DNA of 64,000 bases. Source: Seison nebaliae. Taxonomy: Eukaryota > Rotifera > Pararotatoria > Seisonacea > Seisonidae. Below the pieces are notes generated by a model. That model made no database searches. It was not told where the DNA came from and saw nothing but the letters and a program-made list of their open reading frames with translations. Below are positions 1-10,582 of the stretch, in pieces. The stretch's first letter is position 1. Each line of letters starts with the position of its first letter. The stretch covers positions 29,430-93,429 of the forward strand of contig JALJEE010000685.1 of assembly GCA_023231475.1 (NCBI GenBank), given 5' to 3'. A program made the translations under genes and the position numbers.

Positions 1-2033
1 AAGACGAAACGTTCGCCAAATCGACAATATCGAATATGGATCCCAAAAGTAATTTGTTGTGGGTTCATGTTGTTATGTCATTTCTCTATTTGGTTTTAGC
101 TGTAATATTTATGGATCGTTTTACTAATCGAACAAATTATGCAGAAGATGATACAGTAACAAGAACATTGATGATATATCATATTCCTTTGGAAGTGTGT
201 CAAAATGAAATAATCGCTGAATATTTCTTGAAACAATTTAATGTTCGAGTACAATCAATCGATTTCGCTAGAAATGTTTCTCTCATTTTCAAATATCAAA
301 GACTACTAGATCGTGCGAGAGGAGCTTTAAATCGTTGCGAATCAGAATTGAGAGAACATAATCATACACCCACAATCATTCCACATCGTTGCGGTACTTT
401 CTGCAATTGTTGTTGTCCTTGTTGTCCGTGTTGGGAACGAGAGAATGCCATCGAATTCTATGGAAAGAAAGTTCAAAAGTTTAAGAATAAATTAGAGAAT
501 ACTAGATCGAAAATTGAATTATTGGGAATTGCTTTCGTCACTCTCCCCACAATGGAGAATGTTTATGAGATTTTGAAGGAATTACATCGACCATTTCATT
601 GTTTCTCATATTGTATGGGCGGAGGTCGTCATCATACGATTAGGAGACCGTTGGAAAATGGAGAGGCCAATATTGAGAATAGAAACAACCATTCACAAGT
701 AACAGAAAATACTATGATATCAGAAGATGGGATGATTATTAATGAGATTAATGGAACAAAATTGAAAACGACTCAATGGATCGTTGATTATGCTCCATCG
801 CCCAAAAACATCAAATGGGAGAACTTGTCCAATGCATATTATAGTTGGTGGATAAGATTTATTTTGTTAAATATTGGAATCTTCCTAATCATGATCTTCC
901 TTACCACACCATCTATTATTATTGTATCGATAAGAATTCCTAAATTCAACGAATCTCTAACGACCAATTCATCGAATTATATGCAATCTAAAGTTCTCAC
1001 TTTCATCCAAGAGTTCTCACCAGTAATCATCTTAAGAATTTGTGCTGCCACTTTACCCGTAATCGTATCTCAATCAGCGTTAATTGAATATCATTGGACA
1101 AAATCGGCAGAGAACGTTTGGCTTATGAGAAGAACATTTACATTTCTATTATTTATGATATTGATATGTCCTTCACTTGGTCTAGCTAGTCTTCTTGGTC
1201 TATTCAGTTCGACGGATCCATGGAAATGTATCTTCCTTCCAGATAATGGTGCATTCTTTGTCAATTATGTCATCTTTTCCGCGTTCATTGGAACGGCTGT
1301 CGAATTATGTCGCTTACCTGCATTATTCTTATATGTTTGTCGATTGGCATGGACAAGGAGTTTCGCTGAACAATATTCGGTGAAGAAAGCGGTAACTTAT
1401 GAATATCAATTCGGTTTAGAATATGCTTGGACATTAGCAATTTCTGGAATTGTATTGACATATTCCATCATCTGTCCTATTATCACTCCATTTGGGGCCG
1501 TTTACATATCATTCAAATATTTGGTTGATCGATATAATTTATATTATGCATTCAGCACATCAAGTGTAGATAAACAATTCCATCGAACTGCTGTCAATTT
1601 TTTCCTATTGCTCACTATCATTGTTCAGATCATTCTCTTCTTCTTCACTTATATTCGATCAAGTTCTATTCACTTCACTTATCAAAATAAACTTCTTCTT
1701 CTAATATTAGGTGTGGATGATGCTGATGGAAAGATGATTGCTTTAGCATTGATGGTCACTATTTCGTTCGGTGTTTGGATTGGTCGCGTCGTTTTCGGAT
1801 TCTTTAAAGATATCCACATTTTTGGATTTAAAGTTTTTTTTCTCTTTCTCTTCTATCGAATTATCATTTCATTCATTTAGATCCTTCGAGAAGATCATAC
1901 AACTACTGATCCTCCCGATGAATATTTAGATGTTATTCCAATTATTTTCCATTCTATCACTTAATATCTTTCTTCACAGGATTATGCACAACAGCGTTAT
2001 AGTATCAATGATATTCTTACTGATCAAAGCTGA
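1..2033 (+). CDS. TMEM63: TMEM63/OSCA-family mechanosensitive cation channel (5' end outside window)
   Basis: Multi-pass plasma-membrane or lysosomal channel of the TMEM63/CSC1 (OSCA) family, which opens on membrane tension. The open frame runs back from the ATG at 36 to position 3 without a stop, so the real N-terminus lies left of the window. Exons 3-1832, 1881-1931 and 1980-2033 give about 644 visible residues. Visible marks are the family's first conserved helix (LLWVHVVMSFLYL), the EDD.V.RTLMI segment, a Cys-rich loop (CNCCCPCCPC) followed by the AIEFY.K motif, LG.AFVTL, and then a string of hydrophobic helices forming the 7TM core. The two 48-nt introns are in phase 0; reading through them would end the protein early. 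The C-terminal tail is short and acidic. Identification is by remembered family motifs. Confidence 0.9.
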
Positions 2034-2327
2034 ATATTTATTTACAATCAAATAGTGTACGAATGAAATGATTTTATTATAAACATCATAAAATTAAAAT
2101 TTATCTTATTATCATATCCAATAGTTACATTCTTCCAAAATTTATAATAATAAAATTTAGAATGAACGAAAATTGAACAGAATAAATATTATAATATTTC
2201 TAACATATTCAATGTAGTTGTATTGTAAATTATTGGCTGCTAAATCAATTCTATAAAATTAAATATATTCAATTCTCATTCGAACAAACTATATAGTGAA
2301 CAAAACATATTATTATTAGGATAAGAC

Positions 2328-3320
2328 ATGGCTCTTTTAGAATTTTTTGGTTGTTTGTTAACCATTTGGACATTTCCCGTCATGTTCTTCATTCTAATAA
2401 TTGCAAAAGATTCGGTGAATGTTGTAATGATGATGACAGCATGCTTCTTCTTCGCTCTATCTCAATTGTTCTCTTCATTGATAAGTAAAGCAATCGTACC
2501 GTTACAACATGTCATTCCTTTCAACATATTTGTATCAGTTCTATTTCAAGAGATATTTCGTCTTATTCTTTATGTTATTCTTCGACGAGCCGAATTAGGT
2601 TTTCTTTTTATTTCCACTTCATATGTGCTGTTAATAAAGTATTTGGAAAAGGTGTATCAAAATTAAGACAAAATGGATTTTTACTCGACATCAAAATTAA
2701 CGCTAGGAGAAATTCTGTTAATTGTGGAATGGGATTCGGAATAATGTCAGCAATTTTATTGTCGACGAACATGTTATCTGCAATTACAGGACCGGGAACA
2801 TTCGGTATAAAAGATTTCAAACAATCATCTGTTGGTAAAGACCCAAAAGACACAGGATTAAACAACGACTTTTTCTCCCTACAACAATCAATTCAAAGTT
2901 TATTGATCATCATTCTCAATATTCTGTGGACGATGATTGCATGGAATTCCATACAAACTAAACATGCTACTTACAGTAATCGATCTAATTTCATCATTCA
3001 AAAAATGTCGGGAGTTATCATTGCTTTCTTGTCTCATTTATTCGTATCTTATTCTGTTAGTTCTTCCATCTTCTCTCTAGTCCAATCATCTTCATGATTT
3101 CTAGACATTATTTCATCAATATGACAGAAGCATTTATATTTCTTCAGGTGTCATCTTCTCAATATTCTTATTCAATATCATCGGCATGCTCATCATCTCT
3201 TACATTTATATTAAACGCTCCATCCAATCTACAACAAACGCTCAAATTAATTTGAATGTGAATAATATTCATGGGAATGATAATATATCCGTTTCAGTAA
3301 ATAATGAATTGATCACATAA
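2328..3320 (+). CDS. Aph1: APH-1, gamma-secretase subunit
   Basis: Seven-pass scaffold subunit of gamma-secretase, the intramembrane protease that cuts Notch and APP in the endomembrane system. Exons 2328-2598, 2640-3055 and 3105-3320 encode 300 residues. The start is strong: MALLEFFGC matches the family's M...FFGC opening. Also visible are LFQEIFRLILYVILRRAE (family LLQE.FRF.YY.LL.KA), GFGIMSAILLSTNML, a GPG turn and a conserved SHL in helix 6. One of the two family histidines (human APH1A His171, in GPGVVGIHG) is Lys here (GPGTFGIKD); the other (SHL) is kept. The introns are 41 and 49 nt with GTT donors. The C-terminal Asn-rich tail is not conserved. It lies 294 bp downstream of TMEM63 on the same strand. 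Confidence 0.92.
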
Positions 3321-4319
3321 TAATTAAAAAACGATTTTAATCATTTTTATCCATTCCTATTCCAATTTTTTTTCATACTATTTGAATAATTTCAAACTAA
3401 TTTTCATCATATTATTTAATATTTTCATCGTTTTAATTCTGAAATTTTATTACAACTTCTTATTCGTCAGAACTGTCATTTTATTGCACTCTATTATTTT
3501 GATATTATTCATGTTTTTAAAACTATATTACAATTATAATTAACTAATTATAAACTAATCTTAAATCATCTCATCATTTTTTTCATAGTCATTTTCATTT
3601 TATATTTTGGTACATGGAAGGTTTCCCCAAAGTTTCTCTTTACTAAAAATTTTTCTCCCTCCATTTTTTAATTTGGCATTTAAAAAATCGAGGATTGTTT
3701 CCTTTTTTCCATATTGTCTTCATGTTAGACAAAAGAAACGTCTTGGGTAACTTTTATTTTTTTAGATTTCTTTCTTATTTATGGACATGGTTTGCCCATG
3801 ATGTTTAATGAAATATATCAGTTTGATTGTTGCAAGAATTATATTTCAATTCACAGTAAAAATAGATTCTAGGATGAGTCCCCCATTCGAAAATTATCCA
3901 TTGTTATTTTTTTATTATATCATATATTTATATCACAGCACCAAAATGAATCTGAAAAAAGAGATTGTATGTTAGAAATGTTAAACGATTATGAAACGGA
4001 AAACGGATTCGATTTTTGTTTTTTAAAATTATATTTTTTAGAAGTTAATAGAAAGGAGAACAGAAAAAAAGGCTACACTTCGATCAAAAATTTATTCCGT
4101 TCATTAATACAAGTTCAGTAATATATAAAGAAAATGAGAAGCTTAAATTTAAAGTGTAAAAAAAAATTAAAACATATCGATGAAATTTTTAAATTTGCTC
4201 TTCTATTTTAGAATTTGGGTATTATGCGGTGTAATGGAAACAAGCTTTACCGCAAAAATTCATACAGTGATTATCGAATATTTTACAAAACATTTTATGC
4301 TTAAAAACAATTGTGCACA
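3321..4319. other. Intergenic region between Aph1 and RCC1
   Basis: AT-rich, with many homopolymer runs and no reading frame that resembles a gene. A short frame at 4180-4371 overlaps the RCC1 start and is rejected. It probably holds the Aph1 3' UTR and the RCC1 promoter. No defined motif was recognised. Confidence 0.6.
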
Positions 4320-5588
4320 ATGTCAATGCGTAGCGTTTTTGGCGTCGGTTCTAATTTTGGTGGACAATTAGGAGAATGTGGAGAAGATGTGTCTGAGTTT
4401 AAAAAAGTGAAAATGATACGATCGTTGAGAATGTTGAGTGAGAGATTTGGTACAAAGCCAACTCAAATTTGTGCAGGTGGAATGCACAGTATCATGTTGG
4501 ACAACAAAGGAAATATATTCACTATTGGAGCGAATGATGATAATGCTTTGGGACGTACAACAGAAGATGAAAATTGTGATAATGATTTGCACAAGAAAAT
4601 TTTTGATGATAAATTTCTGGATAATAATATGCCAGAATTCATTCCTGCAAAAGTGTCCATTCCTGAGAAGGCATGTCAGATATGTACTGGAGATTCGCAT
4701 TCGATGGCATTATGTGAAAATGGTGAAATATTTGTGTGGGGTACATTCCGTGATGGTCACTCTACTTTGAATGTTTCATCAAATTCTCCTGTAAAAGTTA
4801 CAGTTTCTCCGTTGGGGAAAGGAGAGAAGATTATTGATATACAAAGTGGAGATCAACATCATTTATGTTTGTCCAATATTGGCAATGTATTCTCTTCTGG
4901 TGATGGAACAAATGGACAATTGGGTCGAATATCTAAATATTGTGCTGATCGAGGAGGACGTCGTGGAATTGAAGAATTCCTCAATTTGTTCAAAGTGAGA
5001 TTTCCTCGAGGCATAAAGAAAATAGATCGTATATGGTGTGGAAAGAATTCTTCATTCTTTCTTTGTTCAGACAAAGCAGAAAATAGAAAAATGTATGTTT
5101 GTGGTATTAATGTGAATAAAATGTTGATGGATGATGAGAAAATTCAAAATATCTATTTTCCAACAATCCATCAACAAATTACCAATTTTCTTATGAAACA
5201 TGACAAAAATTCAATTATTGATATCACAATGACATTAACAACCATCCATATATTGTTGAATGATGGATTCGTTTATGTAGTAGGAGAAAAGAAAGATTGT
5301 TGTTTGGGCATTTCAATGCCTAACACTAAATTATCGATAAAAGAATTTAAAGGAATCCCATTGAAAAATATCCAGTTAATTTCTGCCAGTGACAACGTAA
5401 TGTTCGCTGTAAATAAGAAACATGAAATATATTCTTGGGGACTAGGCACTAATGCTCATCATGGACATGGCAATAATGATATTCAAATTCCAAAGTTATT
5501 GAAGATTCCAAATACGAAGAATGTTCATGCAATTTCTACAAATACTCAACATACATTGTTTCTTTTAAATTCCAACGAACTTTGTTGA
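4320..5588 (+). CDS. RCC1: RCC1, Ran guanine-nucleotide exchange factor
   Basis: Chromatin-bound seven-bladed propeller that loads GTP onto Ran and so sets the nuclear RanGTP gradient. Single exon, 422 residues from the ATG at 4320; an in-frame TTG three codons upstream is not needed. RCC1 repeats are visible as FGVGSNFGGQLGE, GGMHSIMLDNKGNIFTIGANDDNALGR, GDSHSMALCENGEIFVWGTF, GDQHHLCLSNIGNVFSSGDG and YSWGLGTNAHHG. The order GDSHS...WGTFRDG and then NGQLGR...RGGRRGIEEF matches true RCC1 rather than generic RCC1-repeat proteins. The usual basic N-terminal tail is nearly missing (only about five residues precede the first blade), so an unseen upstream exon is possible. Confidence 0.93.
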   Translation: MSMRSVFGVGSNFGGQLGECGEDVSEFKKVKMIRSLRMLSERFGTKPTQICAGGMHSIMLDNKGNIFTIGANDDNALGRTTEDENCDNDLHKKIFDDKFLDNNMPEFIPAKVSIPEKACQICTGDSHSMALCENGEIFVWGTFRDGHSTLNVSSNSPVKVTVSPLGKGEKIIDIQSGDQHHLCLSNIGNVFSSGDGTNGQLGRISKYCADRGGRRGIEEFLNLFKVRFPRGIKKIDRIWCGKNSSFFLCSDKAENRKMYVCGINVNKMLMDDEKIQNIYFPTIHQQITNFLMKHDKNSIIDITMTLTTIHILLNDGFVYVVGEKKDCCLGISMPNTKLSIKEFKGIPLKNIQLISASDNVMFAVNKKHEIYSWGLGTNAHHGHGNNDIQIPKLLKIPNTKNVHAISTNTQHTLFLLNSNELC

Positions 5589-6013
5589 TGCGATTCCATT
5601 TTCAACTTAAAACATACCAGCAAAAACTCGTGTAACACATTAATTTCCTTGCATTATATATCTTCCTATTAAACGTTTCTCTCATATTCTTAATTGGGAA
5701 TGTTTTCCCAAATTATTTCGAACTATATTTATGTTTGGTTAGAAAAATGTTTTCATAATTTATTTAGTTTTATAAATCGATGACTGTAAAAAAAATTGAA
5801 TCAATAAAAGAAGATGTGACAAACGACAGGTGAGTAATAATCGCGTGATAATGAAAGAAATATGATAGATTAGGAAAGAAGGGGACAATGAGAAATTGGT
5901 CAAATGTTTAAAATGAGAAAGTTCGAGTTAAATTACTAAGGAAAGTATTATAAAAAGTATAAACATCCATTTTTTATTAAATTAATTTGGAAACGAAATA
6001 TTTCTAGAACAAA
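5589..6013. other. Intergenic region
   Basis: AT-rich spacer holding the RCC1 3' UTR, with an AATAAA signal near 5804, and the upstream region of the saposin-like gene. No further gene seen. Confidence 0.6.
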
Positions 6014-6925
6014 ATGAATAATTTGGTTGACATTTTTTTCTCGATAAGAAAAATATATTTATTGAAATTTTTTTTAGTTTATTTTCAGTTTCTTCTGTTT
6101 AGCTATTACTCTACAATTAGCTCAATGTAATTCCCTATCATTCTCTAACATTAACAAAGATGGTGTTACATTAAAGAAAGATCCTAATATAGATCTGTGT
6201 CCAACATGTTTGAATTTCATGGACGAAAGTCTCAACACTTTATTAAACATTATTTTAAGTTAGTCATAAAATATATAAAACTTTAATTACGTATATAATT
6301 ATTATAGATTCCGGTGTTATTGGCAGCTGCAGTGCCTTATGTGGTGAATTAGCACAAGTGACACATAGTCCATTATTGGGAACTGTATGCAGTGTAATTT
6401 GTGATGTAGTAGGTCTCGATTTATTCATTCACGCTATTGAAAAGTTTCAGTTTTTTTTTCAACTTTTATTAGTTTCACTTAAATAGGGCTGATCTCGATC
6501 CAATTTATTATTGTGAAATAATCGACATTTGCCCAGTCTTCGATCAAGGTGATGCTGAAATTATTTCATTCAATGCTTTCCCAAAACAAGCAACCCAAGG
6601 AGCTGTCTTCAATTTAAATCTAGCCTTCCGAACGATTAATGGAACTGGAACTGGACAAATTGATGTTGGAATAAAAACTGTTGATCACGAACCAGTTGGT
6701 GCAAGTTTCTTAAGCGAAATGTTGAAACCTGGAGTTTATGGCCAAAAGATTCAAGTAAGCACAGATCCAAGTGGTTGTGATCCAAGTCAAGGTCCTTGTG
6801 AACAATGGCTTCCTGGAAACTATACTGCTAAGATTGCAATCTGCAATGGCGAATGTGGTAGTCGTCATCCACATTCAAAGATTTATGCTGAACAAGAATG
6901 CACTTTCACCATCACCGGTACTTAA
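6014..6925 (+). CDS. Secreted saposin-like protein with C-terminal beta-type domain
   Basis: Predicted secreted or lysosomal protein of 255 residues. Exons 6014-6025, 6078-6258, 6308-6443 and 6487-6925; the first exon codes only MNNL. Joined to exon 2 it makes a clean signal peptide ending ...ITLQLAQC. The next segment has paired cysteines (LCPTC, CSALC, VCSVIC, YYCEIIDIC) with helical spacing, typical of a saposin-B fold. This is followed by about 140 residues without helical character, with Cys at CDPSQGPC and CNGECG. The saposin-plus-beta arrangement recalls Dictyostelium countin-like proteins, known for lipid or membrane interaction. The exact function is unknown. All three introns (52, 49 and 43 nt) start GTT. 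The next gene converges from the minus strand about 280 bp downstream. Confidence 0.75.
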
Positions 6926-7205
6926 GTGTGATGAAAAACATCAATCATTATCATGATATCATTGTGTTGTTTTTTTACGAGAATAAAACCATATTCTGGA
7001 AGTAATTTCTGAATTTTTAATTAATTAAAAGTCATTTAAAGTCATTCAAAGTAATGAGGAGGAATAGAAGATAAGTGGAATTTATAAGATCGAAAAATAT
7101 ATTTCGATAGTAAAATGAAAAATGTGAAAATTTGAAGCATATTCAAATAATTTCAATTTCCATTAAAATGATAATTTCAAATTTCGTCCAACATCTCTTT
7201 CTCAT

Positions 7206-7754
7206 TTATATGGTTACTCTTACCATGGGACAGTAATATTTACTTCCATGTGATCTACAACCAAGATGAAGACATCCAAGATTACAGAAGAATCTGCTGC
7301 TTTTAAGTCTTCTACATTCTGCCCGTTTTTGGTAACCAAAACCCCAAACGTGAATGGTGCCCCAATCACATACGTAATTGCTTGAACAATGTGTTTTCGC
7401 ACAAGGATCTTCTTCTGTCGTAGTTGTTGTTGTCGTAGTAGTAGTAGTAGTTGTTGTCGTAGTAGTAGTAGTAGTTGTGGTTGTGGTTGTGGTTGTTGTA
7501 GATGTGGTGGTGGAAATCTCATACATTTGAAGTGCCTTATCATAATCTAAATCAAAAGACAAAATTTAAATGTTGCATTATCTTAATTCATTCAAACCAT
7601 CACAGATTGGACAACATCCTCCAGGTTCTAAATATTCGTAACCCGCGCATAACATCGGTTCACAATGATCCACATCGCAATTATCTTGCATCGTACTACC
7701 GTTTGCAGTCACCACCAAAACGGTGAGGAAAATAGACAGAAATAAACTTTTCAT
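7206..7754 (-). CDS. Secreted VWC-like / poly-Thr / Cys-rich protein
   Basis: Unrecognised secreted protein of 165 residues. Exons 7598-7754 and 7206-7546 (reverse) are joined across a 51-nt intron. The start at 7754 gives a signal peptide (MKSLFLSIFLTVLVVTANG). A short Cys-rich module follows (C...C...LCAGYEYLEPGGCCPIC), resembling part of a VWC domain. Then comes an almost uninterrupted threonine run of about 30 residues encoded by a triplet repeat, expected to be heavily O-glycosylated. The C-terminal domain has about nine Cys (CAKTHC, VCDWG, FFCNLGC, LGCRSHG, YYCP). The architecture suggests a mucin-like or matrix protein. No enzyme motif is visible. Confidence 0.65.
7418..7513. repeat. 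Triplet microsatellite coding poly-Thr
   Basis: Imperfect GTT/GTA/GTG triplet array on the plus strand, read on the minus strand as ACN codons for the threonine run of the gene at 7206-7754. Third-position variety (AAC, TAC, CAC codons mixed) suggests selection on the protein rather than pure slippage. Confidence 0.8.
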
Positions 7755-8556
7755 TTGTTCAAATTTCGGTAAAAATTTTTTTAAGAAAAACTTCTATAAT
7801 TTTATTAGGAACTACTTTGTTATATATCAATATTTATATCAATTACCTAATTATCAATATCAACTTCAACTACTCATTGACGTGTGCTATCATCAACTTT
7901 TCACATCTGTACTCAATGCTAGAGTGCTCGTCAAGAAGCATTGAAGCATTCTTCATTAATTTCAAATGTTTCTTGTTTTTTTTAAAAAGTTTCATCAATG
8001 CTTTTGCTTCTTTTCTCAATTTTCAAGAAACAAAGAAAACATGTTTTTTCAATAAGTTTGAAATAACAAATAAATCCACAATACTTCACTAATAAGATTG
8101 AAGTATTATGATAAAATTGTCAGTTATCTAACAAAACCACTTGTCCATTTTTAGAATTTAGAAGATTTTCGAAAAATTTAAGAAATTTTTTTTAAATTAA
8201 AACTGTTTCCTAATAAGTTAAGCCCAAATGAAAAAAAATCATCTTTTTTTCATTAATGATAACTCTAAAGTTATCATTGATTGACTTGAGTTTTACTAAT
8301 TATCCTCAAGAAAAATTAATTATAAATAATTTTAAAAAAAATTAAAAAATAAATAAAGTAAAAAAATGAATTTGGTATGAATGTATGCCTAATAATTACA
8401 AATATGAATAAAGCCGAAAATTTAAATAGTGGAAATTTTTGAAAATTTTTAACAGTTGAACTGACGGTCCTTTGAAAAGTAATCGATGCACGTTTTACTT
8501 TCCGGAATAAAATTTCAAATAAACTCACAATTAATTATTCAATCATTTAAATAACT
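7755..8556. other. Intergenic region
   Basis: Divergent promoter space between the minus-strand poly-Thr gene and plus-strand RPS20. AT-rich with poly-A/T tracts; no convincing gene. Confidence 0.6.
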
Positions 8557-9025
8557 ATGGTTGGTTGTGTATCTTTAACAATTTGATGTTGGAATATTAA
8601 TACCATTTCTTGTATTTTCAGGATGAGAAAACAGCCATAAAGGAAACTCAAGAAAATATCATCAAAATTCGAATTCTTCTCACCAGTTCCAATGTAAAAG
8701 CACTAGAAACGAGTTAGTTGATCTTTTAAAGATTCGATTTGAATATCTTATTTTTTAAGTGTGTCGTGATCTCATATCGGCAACGAAAGCGAATAATGCA
8801 AAAGTTATTGGACCAATTCGTTTACCGAATAAAATTTTGAGAATAACAACGAGGAAAACGCCATGTGGTGAAGGTTCGAAAACATGGGACAGATATCAAT
8901 TAAGAATTCACAAACGTTGTCTTCATGTGGAAAGTCACCAAGAGGCATTCCGAAAGATTATCAGTATTAATCTTGATGCGTCGGTCAATGTAAAAATTAC
9001 TTCGACTGGTGCTCAAGGTCGTTAG
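8557..9025 (+). CDS. RpS20: Small ribosomal subunit protein uS10 (RPS20)
   Basis: Component of the 40S head near the mRNA entry. Exons 8557-8559, 8622-8712 and 8760-9025 give 119 residues, the same length as human RPS20. The first exon is the initiator ATG alone followed by a 62-nt intron, a layout common for ribosomal protein genes; the ATG is inferred from frame and from the acceptor at 8621. Conserved blocks: IRILLTSSNVKALE, KVIGPIRLPNK, LRITTRKTPCGEGSKTWDR (near-invariant in the family), RIHKR. The C-terminus is slightly divergent. An AATAAA signal lies about 37 bp after the stop. Confidence 0.95.
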
Positions 9026-10582
9026 AATGCATTATTAACTGTTTCGTACTATTTGAAATTTAATAAAATAACGAATTAATTGTATCTTTTCTTTCTTCCC
9101 AAATCATTCTACTTTTACCATATATTATTTTTGTGAAATCAATAACATTATTTTATTTTATCAATTTTTACTAATTGAAAAATTAACAATTAAGGGTTAA
9201 GAATTATAATAAAATCTAATTTAGATAAATTATCCTATAAACTTTTCTTGTCTCGAATTGTATCATTTGAGAATAATAACTAGTATAACATCTCTTATTG
9301 GTGACATACATATATATATAAGTTTAAAATTGATAAACTTGATAATAATCGATTAGATAAAATTTTTTAAAATTCTGTTAGTTTTTGAAAAAATTTTTGG
9401 AGAGTTAATTTTTTGTAAATTAGGAATTTACGAATTAATGTTAATTAATGTTTGTATAAAACTCAAACGCACTTTTAATAAGAGGAAGGTGCAAAATCAA
9501 TGAAACTAGTTGAATTAGTTGATGAGAAATGGAATAAGTGCAGATAAGAATTATAAGAGGGAATTGAAAATTTTAATTATCGATTCCATATCGTTCGAAT
9601 TCCTAAGTTGATATTTTTGATATAATTGTGAAAAGTTTTGTCTATTTTAGTGTATTTGTGTAGTGTATGATATTTTATTATTCAGTTTCCGAATGAAGCA
9701 TATCTCTTAAGTTTCTATGTTATCGATTGTGAATAGAATCGATACAATTAGGAAATAGTTCGAAAGAATTTCTATTTGACTGTTATTTATCTTCCTTCTT
9801 CTTCGGTAAGTTGTGCTATGATGAAAAGTTGGAGTAAATTGTTCATATTTAAATAAACACTTGTGACTGTGTTGCTTCTAGAGCATCTGTTTATCAACAA
9901 GTCGCTTTAATTAATAAGTTTGATTTCCGTTCAATTCTTTCTGCTCATTATTTCATCCATTGTGCAGATGGATTGAAGATGAAAAGAAAAGCAGAGTGAA
10001 TATACTAATGAGTAAACTTCGCCTAGATAGTTTTTTCCTATAAAAAATCACGAGGAGTCAAGTGAAAATGTGAGGAATTGTATATGAATTATGAGGAGGG
10101 GAGGGATAGTATCGATTGTCATGTAGAGATTGACAAACAAAACTGAATGAATATCAATTGTTGATGTTGATTATCGTTTTACCTATTACTTCCTTTATTG
10201 TATATTGTGCTTATATTCAATTCTTCCCATTTCTGTTTTGTTCGTTTTAATTATCAGGTTCGTCTTCCCATATACTGAAGTTACTTACGATTACAATTGT
10301 TCTGCGAATGAAGATAATCATAAAATTGTATTGGGAGAATATATTTGTATAATTTACCCTCGTTCAACTCACTTTTATCGCTCCAAGTAATTGATCTGTG
10401 GTTATGTTGATTGCATGTATTTGCATAAAATAATCATATTATAATGGAAAGAAAACTTTCAATCTTAGTAATTCCAGAGACGAAAATAGAAATCTCTCAA
10501 TCATTCAATCCAATCATTTTATTTCGCCTCACATAACTTATTCCATCTTTTTCTTCATTCATTTCCACAATTCCAGAATAAA
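9026..10582. other. Intergenic region upstream of the cadherin gene
   Basis: About 1.5 kb without a supported gene. It contains the RPS20 3' UTR and probably the promoter and 5' UTR of the cadherin. A 61-codon frame at 10205-10390 has a hydrophobic start but no other support. Confidence 0.5.

Noticed and set aside
4311-4319. Upstream TTG start for RCC1
   Set aside because: TTG is not a normal start in animals, and the ATG at 4320 gives the expected first blade.
10205-10390. Possible extra 5' exon of the cadherin (starts with a hydrophobic stretch)
   Set aside because: The cadherin has its own signal peptide at 10583, and no splice join keeps the frame convincingly.
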